A stretch of DNA of 64,000 nucleotides, taken from positions 248,001 to 312,000 of the forward strand of contig QNQO01000835.1 in NCBI GenBank assembly GCA_003290165.1. The letters run 5' to 3'. Source of the DNA: Berberis thunbergii (taxonomy: Eukaryota > Streptophyta > Magnoliopsida > Ranunculales > Berberidaceae). Made by a program: the position numbers and the translations under genes. Below the pieces are notes generated by a model. That model ran no database searches and had not been told where the DNA came from. It was given only the letters and a program-made list of their open reading frames with translations. Position 1 is the first letter of the stretch; every line of letters starts with the position of its first letter. Below, one piece after another: positions 33,801 through 44,153 of this stretch.

Positions 33801-36800
33801 AACTTCGAATCTTAATCTCAAACCCTAAGTGGCTCTGATACCATGTAAACAGAGATTAAGAGAATACTCTTTTTCATATATTATATTGAGAGTATAACAT
33901 GTATTTATATACAAACTATTGAGGTTATTCTAGGAAACTATATCAATTTAGGATCTCTACAATTAACCTAATTGACAGCTATATACACACACTGTAACAA
34001 TTACTTTATTTATGCTCAAATCCATTTTTTTATTTTATTTTGCAGAACCAAGGGAACATTGCAAAGTGGAGGAAAAAAGAAGGGGATAAGGTTAGTTATT
34101 GTGCAAAGTGATATAATCAAATTACTATAGCTTTTCCTCTAACCATTTTGTTGATCTAACAGATTGAAGTGGGTGATGTGATATGTGAGATAGAGACAGA
34201 CAAAGCTACTCTCGAGTTTGAATGTCTTGAAGAAGGGTAAATTTTTTTAGTAATCGCTTTGGATAAAAGATTGGGATGAAAATGTTGCCAACCCCCTGTG
34301 TTTTTTCCTTCTTCATTCACTTGAACAAAATTACTAAGAAGTTTGAACATGCTTCAAGATTAATGTTATGGTGATCTCAAGTGGTTCTGAGTGGGTACTT
34401 CACCTTTCTTATAGTTTATGTTGGAATATTGCATATCTATCTTTGAACAAAAAAATCTTATAATCTACTTTAGCATTGAAATGTGTTTAAGCATGCCGAT
34501 CTTCGTTTATGCAGAATTACATAATTATGATGGATTGATTTAAGAAGACCAATGTTCTAAAAAGCGCTAGGCAGTGAGCGGGCAGCAACCAGGTGCCTAG
34601 CAGCTAGCACCTAGGCGGTTTTAGGTTTTGTATTATAACTTTAATAATTTACAAAAGTTAAGCATAATACCTTATCAATTACATCCAATTTAATGCCAAG
34701 ATACATATGTAAAATTTATAAATATGAAAAATTAACAATCATGAACAAAATTTATTGAAACTCAAATGACTGAGGTTGGTCATGATGGATACTTTATACA
34801 AAGTTAAATTTGTGGACAAATATCCAAACCTACTTTTTTATTTTCTTCAAATTGCATGAATGACCTTAGTCATGTTTGATAAAATTTACATTAATAAAAT
34901 TGGTACTAGCAGATCCTTTGAGAATTCCATTAAGTAATCATCATTTGCTACATTCAGACATATACTGAATAAAAAATAATTAAATTGTTTCTTTCCAAAA
35001 AAAGGGGAAAGAAAAATAAAATAAGAACATAATCAGCCTTATTCAAATTAGTCTCAGCATCTTCTTTCGTCGGCCTAAGAACAACCAATCTCAACTCTTT
35101 GTTCACATAAATTTTTGCAACCAGAAAAAAAAAAAAAAAAAAAAAAACCCCACCCAGACCACCTAGATCCCGCCTAGGCACCTACCCGATTTTTCACCCC
35201 GCCCAGCTATTGATCTGGGCGTTTCCTTGACGCCTAGGCCGTTTTTTAGAACACTGAAGAAGACTAGACGGTGTTGATCTTTGTTTATGTAGTGAAAGGC
35301 TTTTAGATGAGACTTAAGAATTACTGGATGGTGTCTTGATAATTTTGCGAACGTTTTATACAGGTTCCTTGCTAAGATTCTAACACCAGAAGGTTCAAAG
35401 GATGTTCTTGTGGGACAACCTATTGCAATAACAGTGAGTTCTGATACTTCTAATTTTTATTTTTTACATTTTTGTTGTTTTTGTTTTTGTAGTCTAGTGC
35501 TTGGTAGCATCCCTATCTGATTGAATATTCTTTCGCAAATTTGATGTTAAGGAATGCTACTTAATAATGATTAATAACAGTGAATATGTAAGGAGAGGCT
35601 TTTGAAGGTTTTTTTTTTTTTTTACAGCTTTTTGAATGAGTGACACCTTTGAATTTTGTCTACTGTATATATATATATATATATATATTTATAAATTCCA
35701 TTATTTTGTTGTTGGTTCCAACTTTTATCTCTTTGAGCCAGTGGCACTTGACACATTTCGCAAGTTCTAAAGATTGACTCCTGCTGGTTTGCAAGGTTGA
35801 GGATGCAGATGATATTGACAGTATCTCATCTGCTGCTATCTCCAGTGGTTCAGAGGTAAAAGAAGAAACACCAGCTAAGCAAGATGTTGGTAATGATAAA
35901 AAGACACACGAAACAAGTTTCACCCGAATCAGCCCATCCGCAAAGTTACTTATTGCAGAATTTGGATTAGATGCATCTTTACTGGATGCTTCAGGTCCTC
36001 GTGGTACCCTTTTGAAAGGAGATGTTTTAGCTGCATTGAAATCTGGAAAGGGTTCTTCAAGAACCTCAGTTGCATCTAAAGAGATCAATCCTGCATCACC
36101 TGAGACATACCTACAATCTTCTGGTCAAGTAGCCTCCAAGCCAAGGTCTGATTTGCCTGATGCAGATAGTTATGAAGATCTTTCCAACAGTCAAATTCGC
36201 AAGGCAGGTTCACAACTTCATAATTTTACAGTGATTATATATATGGTGTGCTTGTGTGTGTGTGATGGGAACCGTCTAACCTGTTAACTATCAAGTAGAA
36301 AATCCATATTTGTTTTGTGTGTGAGATCGGATAGCAATTAGATAGTGAAAGAAACCCTAGCTTAAAACTTTCTGTAGAAACTCACAAAAGCCCCTTGGAA
36401 ACTTTTTTTCTCAAGCTTGAATTTTCTGGATCAAGCATAATTACATAGCATAGAAGAAATCATTTGTGTAGATATGCAATATCCACGGTCCAACTTGTAT
36501 GAATTCACTAGTATTTTTGGTTAGAGGTCACCTTTAGCTAGTGTTTTTTGACCGATTAGAAGAGTGTAGTTTAGGCATGAAAGTTCTTTCATCTTTGCTT
36601 TAGTTATGTACCAAGTCTGTTAGTCGAAAATTTCATTGAGCATTTCGGATGTCCTTATGGCTATGCCTACTCATGACATTGTCAAGTATAAACTAAGTTG
36701 GTTCAGGATCATGTAATCTTCACTGAATCCCTGGATGTTGTATTTATCTCTTCGTCAATAACTACATATATTGTTGAATGGGGAGGTGACTTGCATAGGT

Positions 36801-39800
36801 ATTTTACAGGTGATAGCAAGACGGTTGTTGGAATCAAAACAAAATACACCCCATTTATACTTATCTTCAGGTTTGTTTTCTTTGCTAGACTAGGCTGACT
36901 ATTTATATTGTTATCGTCTCTTTCAACCTTCTGAAAAGATTCCGTGATTGTTCTCAGATGTTATTTTGGATCCTCTGCTAGCTTTTAGGAAGGAACTTAA
37001 AGGTATTTTAAAGACTAAGCTCTTGTTTTACACCTGTTTCCTGTAAGAAATTTGGTAACTAAATGTTGTAAAATGTCGTGGCATATGTGCTGAATTGCAG
37101 AAAAGCATGATGTTAAAGTTTCAGTAAATGATATTGTCATAAAAGCAGTTGCAGTTGCTCTGAAAAATGTACCAGAAGCAAACAGTAAGAATTTTTTTGG
37201 ACATGCAAATAAGTTTGTTAACATGGTTCACAGTTCACTCAAAATGCTTGTTATATGCTCCTTTTTTTCTTTTTGCTACAAAAGTTGAGATTTTCTGCAT
37301 TGAGTAATGTTTAGCTCCAAACAAGTGTATGCACTTTATTTCCATTTTATTGAATGTGGTTTAGTAATCACAGGAAAGATTTTTGTAGCTGTCCTCTGTA
37401 TGCCTTTGACCTGTGGACTTTTTGTAGCTGTCATCTGTATGCCTTTGATCTGCAGAAAATATTTTGCATAATGTTAGAGGTGGCAATTTGACAAGAACAT
37501 GAAATTGATACTAAATAAACATTTATCTGCACCCTATTACAGAAATGGATTAGATGAATATTGAAAATGTCCGTGTGTCGCACATTTTCATTTTCTATAG
37601 CTACCCTTCCTTTCTAATATTATCAATATACCTTTGTTTGATGAATTACATTAATGTCCTTGTAGATGTTAAAAAATTGAAACATGTCATACCCTTTCTG
37701 AAGATATGGTGAAATTATGATCTTGCCAAATAATTATGATTTTTGTAACTCATAAATTGCCGCATCATCAAATCACCATTTTAAAAAAACAAATTGGTAA
37801 ACGAACAATATTTATGCGAATAAAATTGAACTGCAATTTCTTATAGCTTGTCAAATTAATATTTTTTGTAACAAATTTACTTAGTTCATTTTGCAGCATT
37901 AAATAAGAAAAAGTGCACGTGCATTAACGGTCGAAACTGAGCTCACAACACGCATATGGCGTGTGTTCAAGGGATAGTGTTGGGTTAAAGGCTTTATGCC
38001 TTTTGTCAAACACCAACCTGTTTGCATAAACAGGTCATAGTTGAGTTAAAGTATTGCTGAAGGAATCAGAAATAGTGGCCCAGTGGATTATCAAGAACTA
38101 CTATGACTAATTGAATTTTTACCTTAGAAACCTCACAGTGATTATTAACTGAAGGTATTAATTTATCTAAGAACAGAACAAAGACAACTTCAGCAACTGG
38201 ATAAAATCATAGTCATTTATATATGTTGTTTGTTCCATATTGGATCGGTATTCAGTACTATGTTAAGCTAATTTTTTGCTATGCTTTCAGTTTACTGGGA
38301 TGCAGACAAAGGAGAAGTCATTTTATGTAATTCTATTGACATATCAATAGCAGTGGCTACTGAAAAGGTTTGTGCTGCTAGCAGCTTGTTGTGTCGAGAT
38401 TTTAGAGTATATGGACCTTTATATGTGGATCATATTTGTGACATACAGGGCTTGATGACTCCAATAGTGAGAAATGCAGATCAAAAGAGTATATTATCGA
38501 TTTCTGCTGAGGTATGATAAAATTTTGAATTGGCTTGGGTTTGTAACTGTTAAAGTTCCTCAGTTGTGAAGATGAATTTTAACTTTTCCTGTCTTCATAA
38601 TGTTGCTACATTCAGAGAATAATGTGTTGGTAGTATGTTTGTTAATAATTGCAGATTTGGAGGATCATATCATCTAACATAATATTTAAAAATAATAATA
38701 ATAACTTCGTAAGAGATATATTAACGCAAGTTTTAAATCACCAAAGCAGGTCAAACTTCAGTATTTACAATCCGCAGTTGGTTACAGTCACAAATTATAT
38801 CTCTTCTAGAACATGTGGCCCTAAACTTGCATTTCAAAGAACCGTTCTGATCGAATGTTATTTAAACTAGAATAGTGATATCTTAGCTGTGATACTTGTA
38901 ATTTTTCATGGAGTCAAATATAGAGCTTATGGTGGAAGATGTGGAACACGTGGTTTGGGAGAAGAATGGACTGGTTGCTCATGCGTTCTTGAATGGGATG
39001 CATGATCATGTATGGGATGTAGGAGAATAGCATGTTGGAACACTTGGCTGATATCAAGCTTGTGCCATTAGTGTCCCTGGAGATGAATTTAAATGTGAAA
39101 ACAGGCATGATTTTAGAGATCTTGGAGGACGTTCCTGAGTTAAGGAATTACAATAAAGGGTGGATCTTCCCTTGGATGTGGACTGAATTTGGTTGCCATC
39201 GTTTGGGAAGTTCCTTATTCGCATGTCGACCAAGAAGCAATATTTGAGCCAATACAGAGGCTGCACCTCTACTATTAGATTTTGGAGGAAGTTAAATTTC
39301 TAAAGTAGTTAAAACTACCTCCATAGTTCTTAGGGTTTTTTTTTTTTTTTTTTTTTTTACCTATTTTCAACAAAACCTTTTGTGGTCCATCAATAAACTT
39401 GGTAATACAATTTTGCAATAAATAAAATCATGGAAAAGGTGATTGATTTGGGGAATCTTTCTTAGTTCTCTCAATATGAACAAATATATGGGAATCACCG
39501 TGCTTACAGAAAACAAGGGCCTGTTTGTCACTGGAGAAGAGGGCATATTTGTCTGCTTGTCTTTGAGGACCCTCTTTTCAAGTTGTAGGACTAGAGGACA
39601 GGCATAGTAATAATGTTTTCAAATTAAAAAGAGAAGTAAATCAATAAAAACAAGAGTGTGGTTTTCTATGACCCTGGCTGGTTCTCTACTTGTTTGTATC
39701 CATGAATTTCTTCTCAATTTTCTCTAGCCAGTAAAACTGTCCTGTATTCTTTTGCACATCAGGTCAAAGAATTGGCTGAAAAGGCACGAACTGGAAAGCT

Positions 39801-41395
39801 TTCACCTAATGAATTTCAAGGAGGAACCTTCAGGTCAGTATATTATGCCATTTTAAACCCTGTAATGTTCTTAGAAATTAAGTCTTCTCTTGTGGAGTAG
39901 TAACATATATTTGTTGTGCAACACTTGTGCAGTATTTCCAATTTGGGGATGTTTCCAGTGGATAATTTTTGTGCAATTATAAATCCTTCACAGGTATGTG
40001 TTCTCCTTCCTAGCCTCGCCTCGCCTCTGTCCACATTAGGCCTTGGAAATATTCTGATCAACATAAAGTGAAGAAAACTTGTCTGACCTATGAAGCATGA
40101 TGACCAAACATATGTTAAATAAATTTAACAAAGTTTTTATTTCATTCTGTGGCAAACTTTTATCATTCCATCTGTCTATTATTTTGTTTTTGAGGCATAC
40201 ACTATATACCAAAGTCTCTCTCATCTTTTTGCAGGCTTGCATTCTAGCCGTTGGTAGAGGTAGGAAAGTTGTTGAACCCATTTATGGCATTGAAGGAGAA
40301 CTAAAGCCTGGAGTTGTCAACAAAATGACATTAACGTTATCAGCTGATCACCGAGCCTTTGATGGCAAACTTGGAAGTAAGTATAGTTTATTATTGTTCT
40401 ATTTTCTTCATGGAAAAGTGTGGTTCTACTCCTGAATTTTTTTAGTACATATTGGCTATAAGTCAAGCTATTGATGGGTAGCCTCTGAGATTACTAGGAT
40501 CACTCAACTGAGAGACTGAACAAGACGCTGAGTTCTTCTCAGAGCCTTTCTAAGCTCTTTCTAGCAATTGTAACGTGAGAGACAAGATACACTAACACGG
40601 ACATGCGCATCGTGTCAAACATGGACACGATACGCGTCGACAATTGTTCGAGAAGTTAGACTCGACAACACGGCATAACTTTTTTTTAATAAGTCATATG
40701 AACATAAACAATAATCTAATACAAAATTAAATAGAAAAGAACAAGAAAATATGAAACGAAAATGAAGCACACACGGAGTATCTTCGTCTTTGTTGCAACT
40801 AGGAGTAGAAAAGAACACAAAGAAGAAAAAAGTAGAGAAGAAGAGGTACAAAAGTGGAGAAAAAAATTAGAGGAGAGAAGAAAAATCATAGACTATCTCT
40901 TGCTTTGGTGGTTTTTCATCGCCCTTTGTCGTTGCAATTGAAGTAGTCATTAGACGGATTGACAGCCTTCAACTTAGGTGGTTGTTTATGCCCACCAGAA
41001 AGTAAAAAATAAAATAAAGTTGGTTTTTGAGTCTTGACCAGGTTCTATGTGTATGGGAGGCGTGTCCGCCACATTGATCAGAGTGACCATGTGTCTAATA
41101 CTGCCGATACGTTGACCACATGTCCGATGTGTGTCGGGGAGTGTCAGTGTTGGGTACGTGTCGGACAAAGGTGTGCAAGTTTTCCGAAGAGTCGATGCTT
41201 CCTTGGTGAGAGATAACATAGATTCCTAGATGTGCTATCTAGGTGACTCCAAGCAGTCCAGTTTTATGCTCAATACTTCATCTATGTTAGCACAAGTTCC
41301 ATTACTCAATGAATCCAATACTCATTTCTTCTGCAGGTGGATTCTTATCTGCTCTGAGCTCAAACTTCAGTGATATACGAAAACTCCTCTTGTGA
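17725..41395 (+). CDS. LTA3: Pyruvate dehydrogenase complex E2, dihydrolipoyl acetyltransferase, mitochondrial, two lipoyl domains
   Basis: E2 transfers the acetyl group from E1 to CoA through a swinging lipoyl arm, in the mitochondrial matrix. 23 exons: 17725-17810, 23629-23685, 23930-23984, 24054-24087, 25611-25660, 25770-25814, 25939-26012, 26323-26392, 26937-27048, 28813-28862, 34046-34090, 34163-34236, 35364-35433, 35796-36203, 36810-36870, 36958-37002, 37101-37184, 38291-38367, 38449-38511, 39763-39833, 39933-39993, 40235-40376, 41337-41395. They sum to 1,893 nt, 630 residues without a break, close to the Arabidopsis At3g52200 protein. Residues 1-77 form an Arg/Ser-rich presequence ([16 protein letters not shown]). 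Lipoyl domains lie at 78-155 and 195-274, each with [10 protein letters not shown] (lysines 123 and 240). The E1/E3-binding domain is near 316-353 and the catalytic domain near 400-630, with DHRAFDG (His603, Asp607). Intron 14 is GC-AG; all others are GT-AG. Nothing in the coding sequence looks damaged. Confidence 0.97.
18314..18645 (-). repeat. Gypsy 3' LTR (332 bp)
   Basis: Matches 23176-23508 throughout, with about twenty substitutions and a few small indels. In element orientation it starts TGTCACGTACTGAAG and ends GATTCATGACA. Confidence 0.93.
18779..21736 (-). pseudogene. Gypsy pol polyprotein remnants (protease to integrase)
   Basis: Read from high to low coordinates: a protease-like region ending [15 protein letters not shown] (near 21640-21670); reverse transcriptase with [27 protein letters not shown] and [13 protein letters not shown] (20680-21110), where the catalytic motif reads FFDD; RNase H with [26 protein letters not shown] (20330-20470); an integrase zinc/core remnant (19796-19990, then [11 protein letters not shown] near 19560-19610); and the integrase C-terminus (18779-19159) with [10 protein letters not shown] and [12 protein letters not shown]. 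Each part is in a different frame or cut by stops, so the polyprotein cannot be made. Confidence 0.88.
22032..23130 (-). pseudogene. Gypsy gag gene, broken
   Basis: The first part (23130 downward) begins [15 protein letters not shown] and is rich in charged, coiled-coil-like residues. After a frame break near 22780 the core capsid-like region follows (22721-22200) with [14 protein letters not shown] and [15 protein letters not shown], typical of plant Gypsy retrotrans_gag domains, then an Asn/Ser/Thr-rich tail. A G30 run at 21786-21815 lies between gag and the protease remnants. Not functional. Confidence 0.85.
23176..23508 (-). repeat. Gypsy 5' LTR (333 bp)
   Basis: Partner of 18314-18645. 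The 5-bp duplication GTAAC follows at 23509-23513. The primer-binding sequence lies at about 23163-23174 on the minus strand, just inside this LTR. Confidence 0.93.
25228..25275 (+). other. T23 run followed by a G-rich run, possible G-quadruplex
   Basis: T23 (25228-25250) is followed by G12, A, G4, A, G2-G7 up to 25275, in intron 4 of the E2 gene on the coding strand. Such a tract can form a G-quadruplex in DNA or pre-mRNA. Length in homopolymers this long is often wrong in assemblies. Confidence 0.6.
26484..26844. mobile_element. Harbinger/Tourist-like MITE in intron 8 of the E2 gene, 361 bp
   Basis: The left end is GGGTGTGTTTGATTTTTGG. The right end reads as its inverse, with CCAAAATCAACACACCC. 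Both sides carry the 3-bp duplication TAA (26481-26483 and 26845-26847), as for PIF/Harbinger MITEs. There is no coding capacity. Confidence 0.85.
27653..28428. mobile_element. hAT-type element in intron 9 of the E2 gene, 776 bp
   Basis: The ends CAAGGATGCACGGAC and GTCCGTGCATCGAAG are inverted repeats with three mismatches. The identical 8-mer CTTATAGT flanks it (27645-27652 and 28429-28436). Subterminal GTGTCGGACACGG and CCGACACG motifs occur at both ends. The segment near 28050-28152 reads as a short acidic open stretch ending in a stop, perhaps a captured or transposase-derived fragment. A relative occupies intron 22 (40583-41205). Confidence 0.9.
28900..29054 (-). repeat. Copia 3' LTR (155 bp)
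   Basis: Nearly identical to 33844-33999. Followed inward by the polypurine tract at 29055-29070. Confidence 0.95.
29062..31886 (-). pseudogene. Copia pol: pre-integrase, integrase, reverse transcriptase and RNase H, frameshifted
   Basis: The segment 31886-31572 holds the pre-integrase zinc finger ([14 protein letters not shown], then CESCQFAKH). A 663-residue open stretch (31603-29612) holds the integrase core ([25 protein letters not shown]), then the reverse transcriptase with WKWVFAVK-like [26 protein letters not shown] and the catalytic YVDD. RNase H ([26 protein letters not shown]) continues in another frame at 29502-29062. The frame changes near 31590 and 29600 break it. These domains act in reverse transcription and integration of the element. 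It is the best preserved element in the window, but not intact. Confidence 0.92.
31914..33145 (-). pseudogene. Copia gag gene, frameshifted
   Basis: It starts at 33145 with [12 protein letters not shown], followed by [17 protein letters not shown] and [16 protein letters not shown], a normal plant Copia gag (UBN2) order. The frame shifts near 32660 and resumes in the segment from 32525, which carries the zinc knuckle [14 protein letters not shown] and then the protease with [12 protein letters not shown] (near 32140-32170). The DSG active-site motif is present. A further shift occurs before the pre-integrase part. Confidence 0.9.
33225..33780 (-). repeat. Short imperfect repeats in the Copia leader
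   Basis: Between gag and the 5' LTR the plus strand carries many degenerate copies of TCGACTGGAAGAGTCGAC and then GAAGGGTCGATCGACG, spaced about 15-30 bp. They include small palindromes around TCGA. The open reading on the minus strand here (rich in Ser, Leu, Phe) is a by-product of the repeat and not a likely protein. Confidence 0.75.
33844..33999 (-). repeat. Copia 5' LTR (156 bp)
   Basis: Partner of 28900-29054. The exact initiator-Met primer-binding site directly adjoins its inner end, and the target duplication ATTAC follows its outer end. Confidence 0.95.
34550..35256. mobile_element. hAT-type element in intron 12 of the E2 gene, 707 bp
   Basis: The left end CAATGTTCTAAAAAGCG and the right end, which reads CAGTGTTCTAAAAAACGG on the other strand, are inverted repeats. 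The identical 8-mer AAGAAGAC flanks it (34542-34549 and 35257-35264). Subterminal CTAGGCGG/CCGCCTAGG-type motifs occur at both ends. An A22 run lies near 35125-35147. There is no transposase. Confidence 0.88.
37381..37456 (+). repeat. 39-bp tandem duplication in intron 17 of the E2 gene
   Basis: TTTTGTAGCTGTCNTCTGTA is repeated with a period of 39 bp (37381-37419, 37420-37456), with two or three mismatches. Confidence 0.8.
40583..41205. mobile_element. hAT-type element in intron 22 of the E2 gene, 623 bp
   Basis: It starts CAAGATACACTAACACGG and ends GTCGATGCTTCCTTG. It shares ACACGG and GTGTCGGACA motifs with the element in intron 9. The identical 8-mer GTGAGAGA flanks it (40575-40582 and 41206-41213). 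The terminal repeats are more degraded than in the intron 9 copy. No gene is seen inside. Confidence 0.82.
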
Positions 41396-42897
41396 TAACT
41401 AAAAGGAGAAGTCCTGGAGTCGATTTGTAGGATTTCAAGTTAGACCTATTCATGTAGAGATCTCTTCAAGCGAGATGGCCGGAACACAATTTTCACTAAA
41501 CAGCATGAGTGGATTGGACCTGCATTGTTTTGCAGACGAGATTATGCTGATTATTTCTAAATGCACCATTATCATGGCTGCGCTTGTAACTTATTACTTT
41601 TCTTGTATTCAATTGAAATGTGCGGCTTTTGCTTTTTTTCTTTGTGAGGATTGTTGTAAAGTGAGTTGCGGAATAAGGTTATCAGTGTTAATTATCTGAT
41701 AAATTATGATGTGAAGTCCAACAGTCATTATTCATAAGATGGGAAGTACAACCTACCTAGTTTTAGTCTGATAATCCACTAAATTGTATGATTTCCAGTT
41801 TCAATAAATAGGAAGCATTTACCTCAAAGTTATGGAATTTTGCTCCCAGGAGTTCCAGAGTATGCAGTTGGGAAATCTCCAAAGTATTCTTGACATGTTA
41901 ATGCCATCAGATAAACACATTTACAAGGTCGGCTTTCATTCATTGTAATAAAAAGATAATATTTATTAATTTTTAGAAAGTACTACACGAGAACTAGGGA
42001 TGTTGTAATTAGTTCTGTTGAGCGTAAACATCCCATTTATGATTTCTGTACACCTTTCCATTTTGTTCAAGATCCTCTTGTTCCCTTGGTTGCAGAAGTT
42101 TGATATTGATACCTACAATGAAAATTGGTTGACCTCTTATATGATATTGATACCAGCTACAGAGTCGCTTCTCGTACTCATTTTATCTCCCTTGCCTTTT
42201 CTTTTTTTTATTTGAATTAGTTTATTTCCCAAGTAAAAAAATTTCTATCCTCTTGCTTTATATAGGGCCACAAAAATAAAGGACAATTTATTTTCATATC
42301 CACGCTTATCAGGTGTCCTTTTGACAATATTTACCTTAATTGTGATAACTAGGCATCACTTCGTTTGAAAGAAAACCACCAGTGCTTCAATCGATTTTCT
42401 TTGCATTTAAATTGAGGTGAGAGAGTGATTAACCAAAGGAGTTAATATGTGGCCTCTAAGCTCAAAGCTCGCCGTAGACTGCCTTCCAAACAGTCACTAA
42501 TAAGCTTAACGTTGGCCCATAAGTTCTAGGAAGTGGTTCTTAAAATTTTTGAACATAATGTGCCAATGTCGGAACACGCAAAATTGAGTCAATTCTGCAT
42601 TTAGCCAGCTTTTCTGCAGAAGTGACACTGTTCTTTACAAAAGGTTGCAACAACATAAAAATCACTGCAAGTTGTGAATCAAAATGTAGGTTGTATAATA
42701 TGTTTACCTTGCACTTGGCACTTTTGAGTGTAATTAACTTACATTGAATAGCACAAATTATCAATCCAGCATATACAGCACTTAAACTGCCTGAAGCAAA
42801 TTGATATCAGCTAATAAACGAATGACATTCAAAGACGAAATTAGATGAATTGTAATCAAGGGATTATTATGGGAAGGTTCAGGGAAAGTAATTATGT
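41396..42897. other. E2 3' UTR and convergent intergenic region
   Basis: The E2 gene and the DUF455 gene converge here. An AATAAA occurs at 41804 and another near 41948. I see no additional exon, RNA gene or element ends. Confidence 0.5.
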
Positions 42898-44153
42898 TCA
42901 AGGGATTTCCTTGACAGCCAAAGGTTCATACCATTGAGGACCAAACCCAGCAGCTTTCCTAGCTTTCTCATTGAAAGGTTGTTTTAGTGGTCCTCTGAAG
43001 TAGCTTCTCACAGTGGTGTGAAATGTTTTGATCACCATTTCCATCTCATTTCCATCACCAACTGTAGCCTCTGTGGCGCGTTCATCCTCAACATTTTGCT
43101 TCTCCTCTTCTTTCAGACTTTCTTCTTCAACTTCATTGTCCGGAAGCTCTAAACACCGCATACTTGATATCAAGTTTTCAGACCTCAAACAAAGATATTT
43201 GAACCATTTCACTCCTGCAGCACAATGGGTAATTTCTTCCGGGTAAACAACAGTCTCTAACAAGTCTGCAGTGCGATTATCCCCTCCGTTACGGAACCGA
43301 GAGATAGTTGTGGGTAACACATCAAGTCCTCTAGCCTACGTTGACACAATGGAACATACATAACTTGTGTTAAATGAAGAATATCTCAAAAATAGTAAGA
43401 TAGCATTTCAAGCAAGTCTACACTACCTCATTTTTTGCATAATTTACCTCATGAACACAATGTTCAATAGCTAGACGAGCTAAGAGATCTTTAGAAGTGG
43501 CCATAGCCGAATCCCAGAGACCATCATGAGCTGGGAGAACCCCATAAGAAGAACCCATCTCCTCAAGACGCGCAGCAAGGAGGGTGAAATGTCGTCCTTC
43601 GTCTTGCGCCACCTTCACAAAGTCCTTAAAGAAGTCTCTTGGCATCGACTCTTGCTTCCCAAAACGAGCAATTATGTCCTACCAAACTCAACAAAACACT
43701 TCATTCATTTGAAACAATACAAGAAAAAAATAAATAAATAAATAAAATGAGAGGTGTTATAGTTGATATAAACAGTACCCAAGACAAGTCAATAGCCCAG
43801 CTTTCAGTATGAACCAAACTGTGAACAATAGCTTGCCTACTCTGCAAACTCCCAGCTTTGCCAAGCTTGGGCATGAGAGAAGGTGACACAAGTTTCACCT
43901 GCATGTTCATTGAGGCATTTCATCAAACAATTGAAAGAGTGGGGTGAACAAATGAACAACTTACGTTAGAAAGCCTTGCGGGTCGGTCTGGAACAATGAA
44001 ATCAGTGGACTGGTTGTATAGTTCAGTGATTGTACCGTCGAACCATCGCATGGCAACTTCATCTCCTAGTCGAGCTTTATCGAATGGATCGAACGTGTTC
44101 AGCACTCGGAGTGCTGAGTCGACCAGAGTCTCACTCGATTTTGCGGAACTCAT
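42898..44153 (-). CDS. DUF455 family protein (ferritin-like fold)
   Basis: Four exons on the minus strand (44153-43965, 43898-43779, 43678-43448, 43335-42898) of 189, 120, 231 and 438 nt, all GT-AG in phase 0, give 325 residues. The start MSSAKSSETLVDSA is the first ATG of the open frame. The centre carries the family core: HTESWAIDL (Glu95), DEGRHF (Glu130, His133), AHDGLW, EHCVHEARGLDV, and YPEEITH (Glu214, His217). The Glu residues and two ExxH motifs are what a diiron, ferritin-like four-helix protein needs; binding of iron is an inference. Residues about 250-285 are a Glu-rich linker. Arabidopsis has relatives with this domain (At1g06240, At5g04520, from memory). The biochemical role is not known to me, and no targeting signal is evident. 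Confidence 0.95.

Larger units (their letters stand above)
28900..33999 (-). mobile_element. Ty1/Copia LTR retrotransposon in intron 10 of the E2 gene, 5,100 bp
   Basis: Very short LTRs at 28900-29054 and 33844-33999 start TG and end CA. The flanks are identical 5-mers ATTAC (28895-28899 and 34000-34004). The primer-binding site TGGTATCAGAGCCAC (minus strand, 33829-33843) adjoins the 5' LTR and exactly fits initiator tRNA-Met. The polypurine tract (minus strand CCAGCTTGAGGGGGAG) adjoins the 3' LTR. The LTRs differ by two substitutions and one T in a T run, so the insertion is recent. The domain order gag, integrase, reverse transcriptase, RNase H is Copia. Several frameshifts show this copy cannot make an intact polyprotein. 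Confidence 0.97.

Noticed and set aside
36012..36287. Separate small gene at the end of E2 exon 14
   Set aside because: The reading is the E2 frame running into intron 14.
39032..39247. Open frame in E2 intron 19
   Set aside because: No family resemblance, no splice support; composition looks like old repeat.
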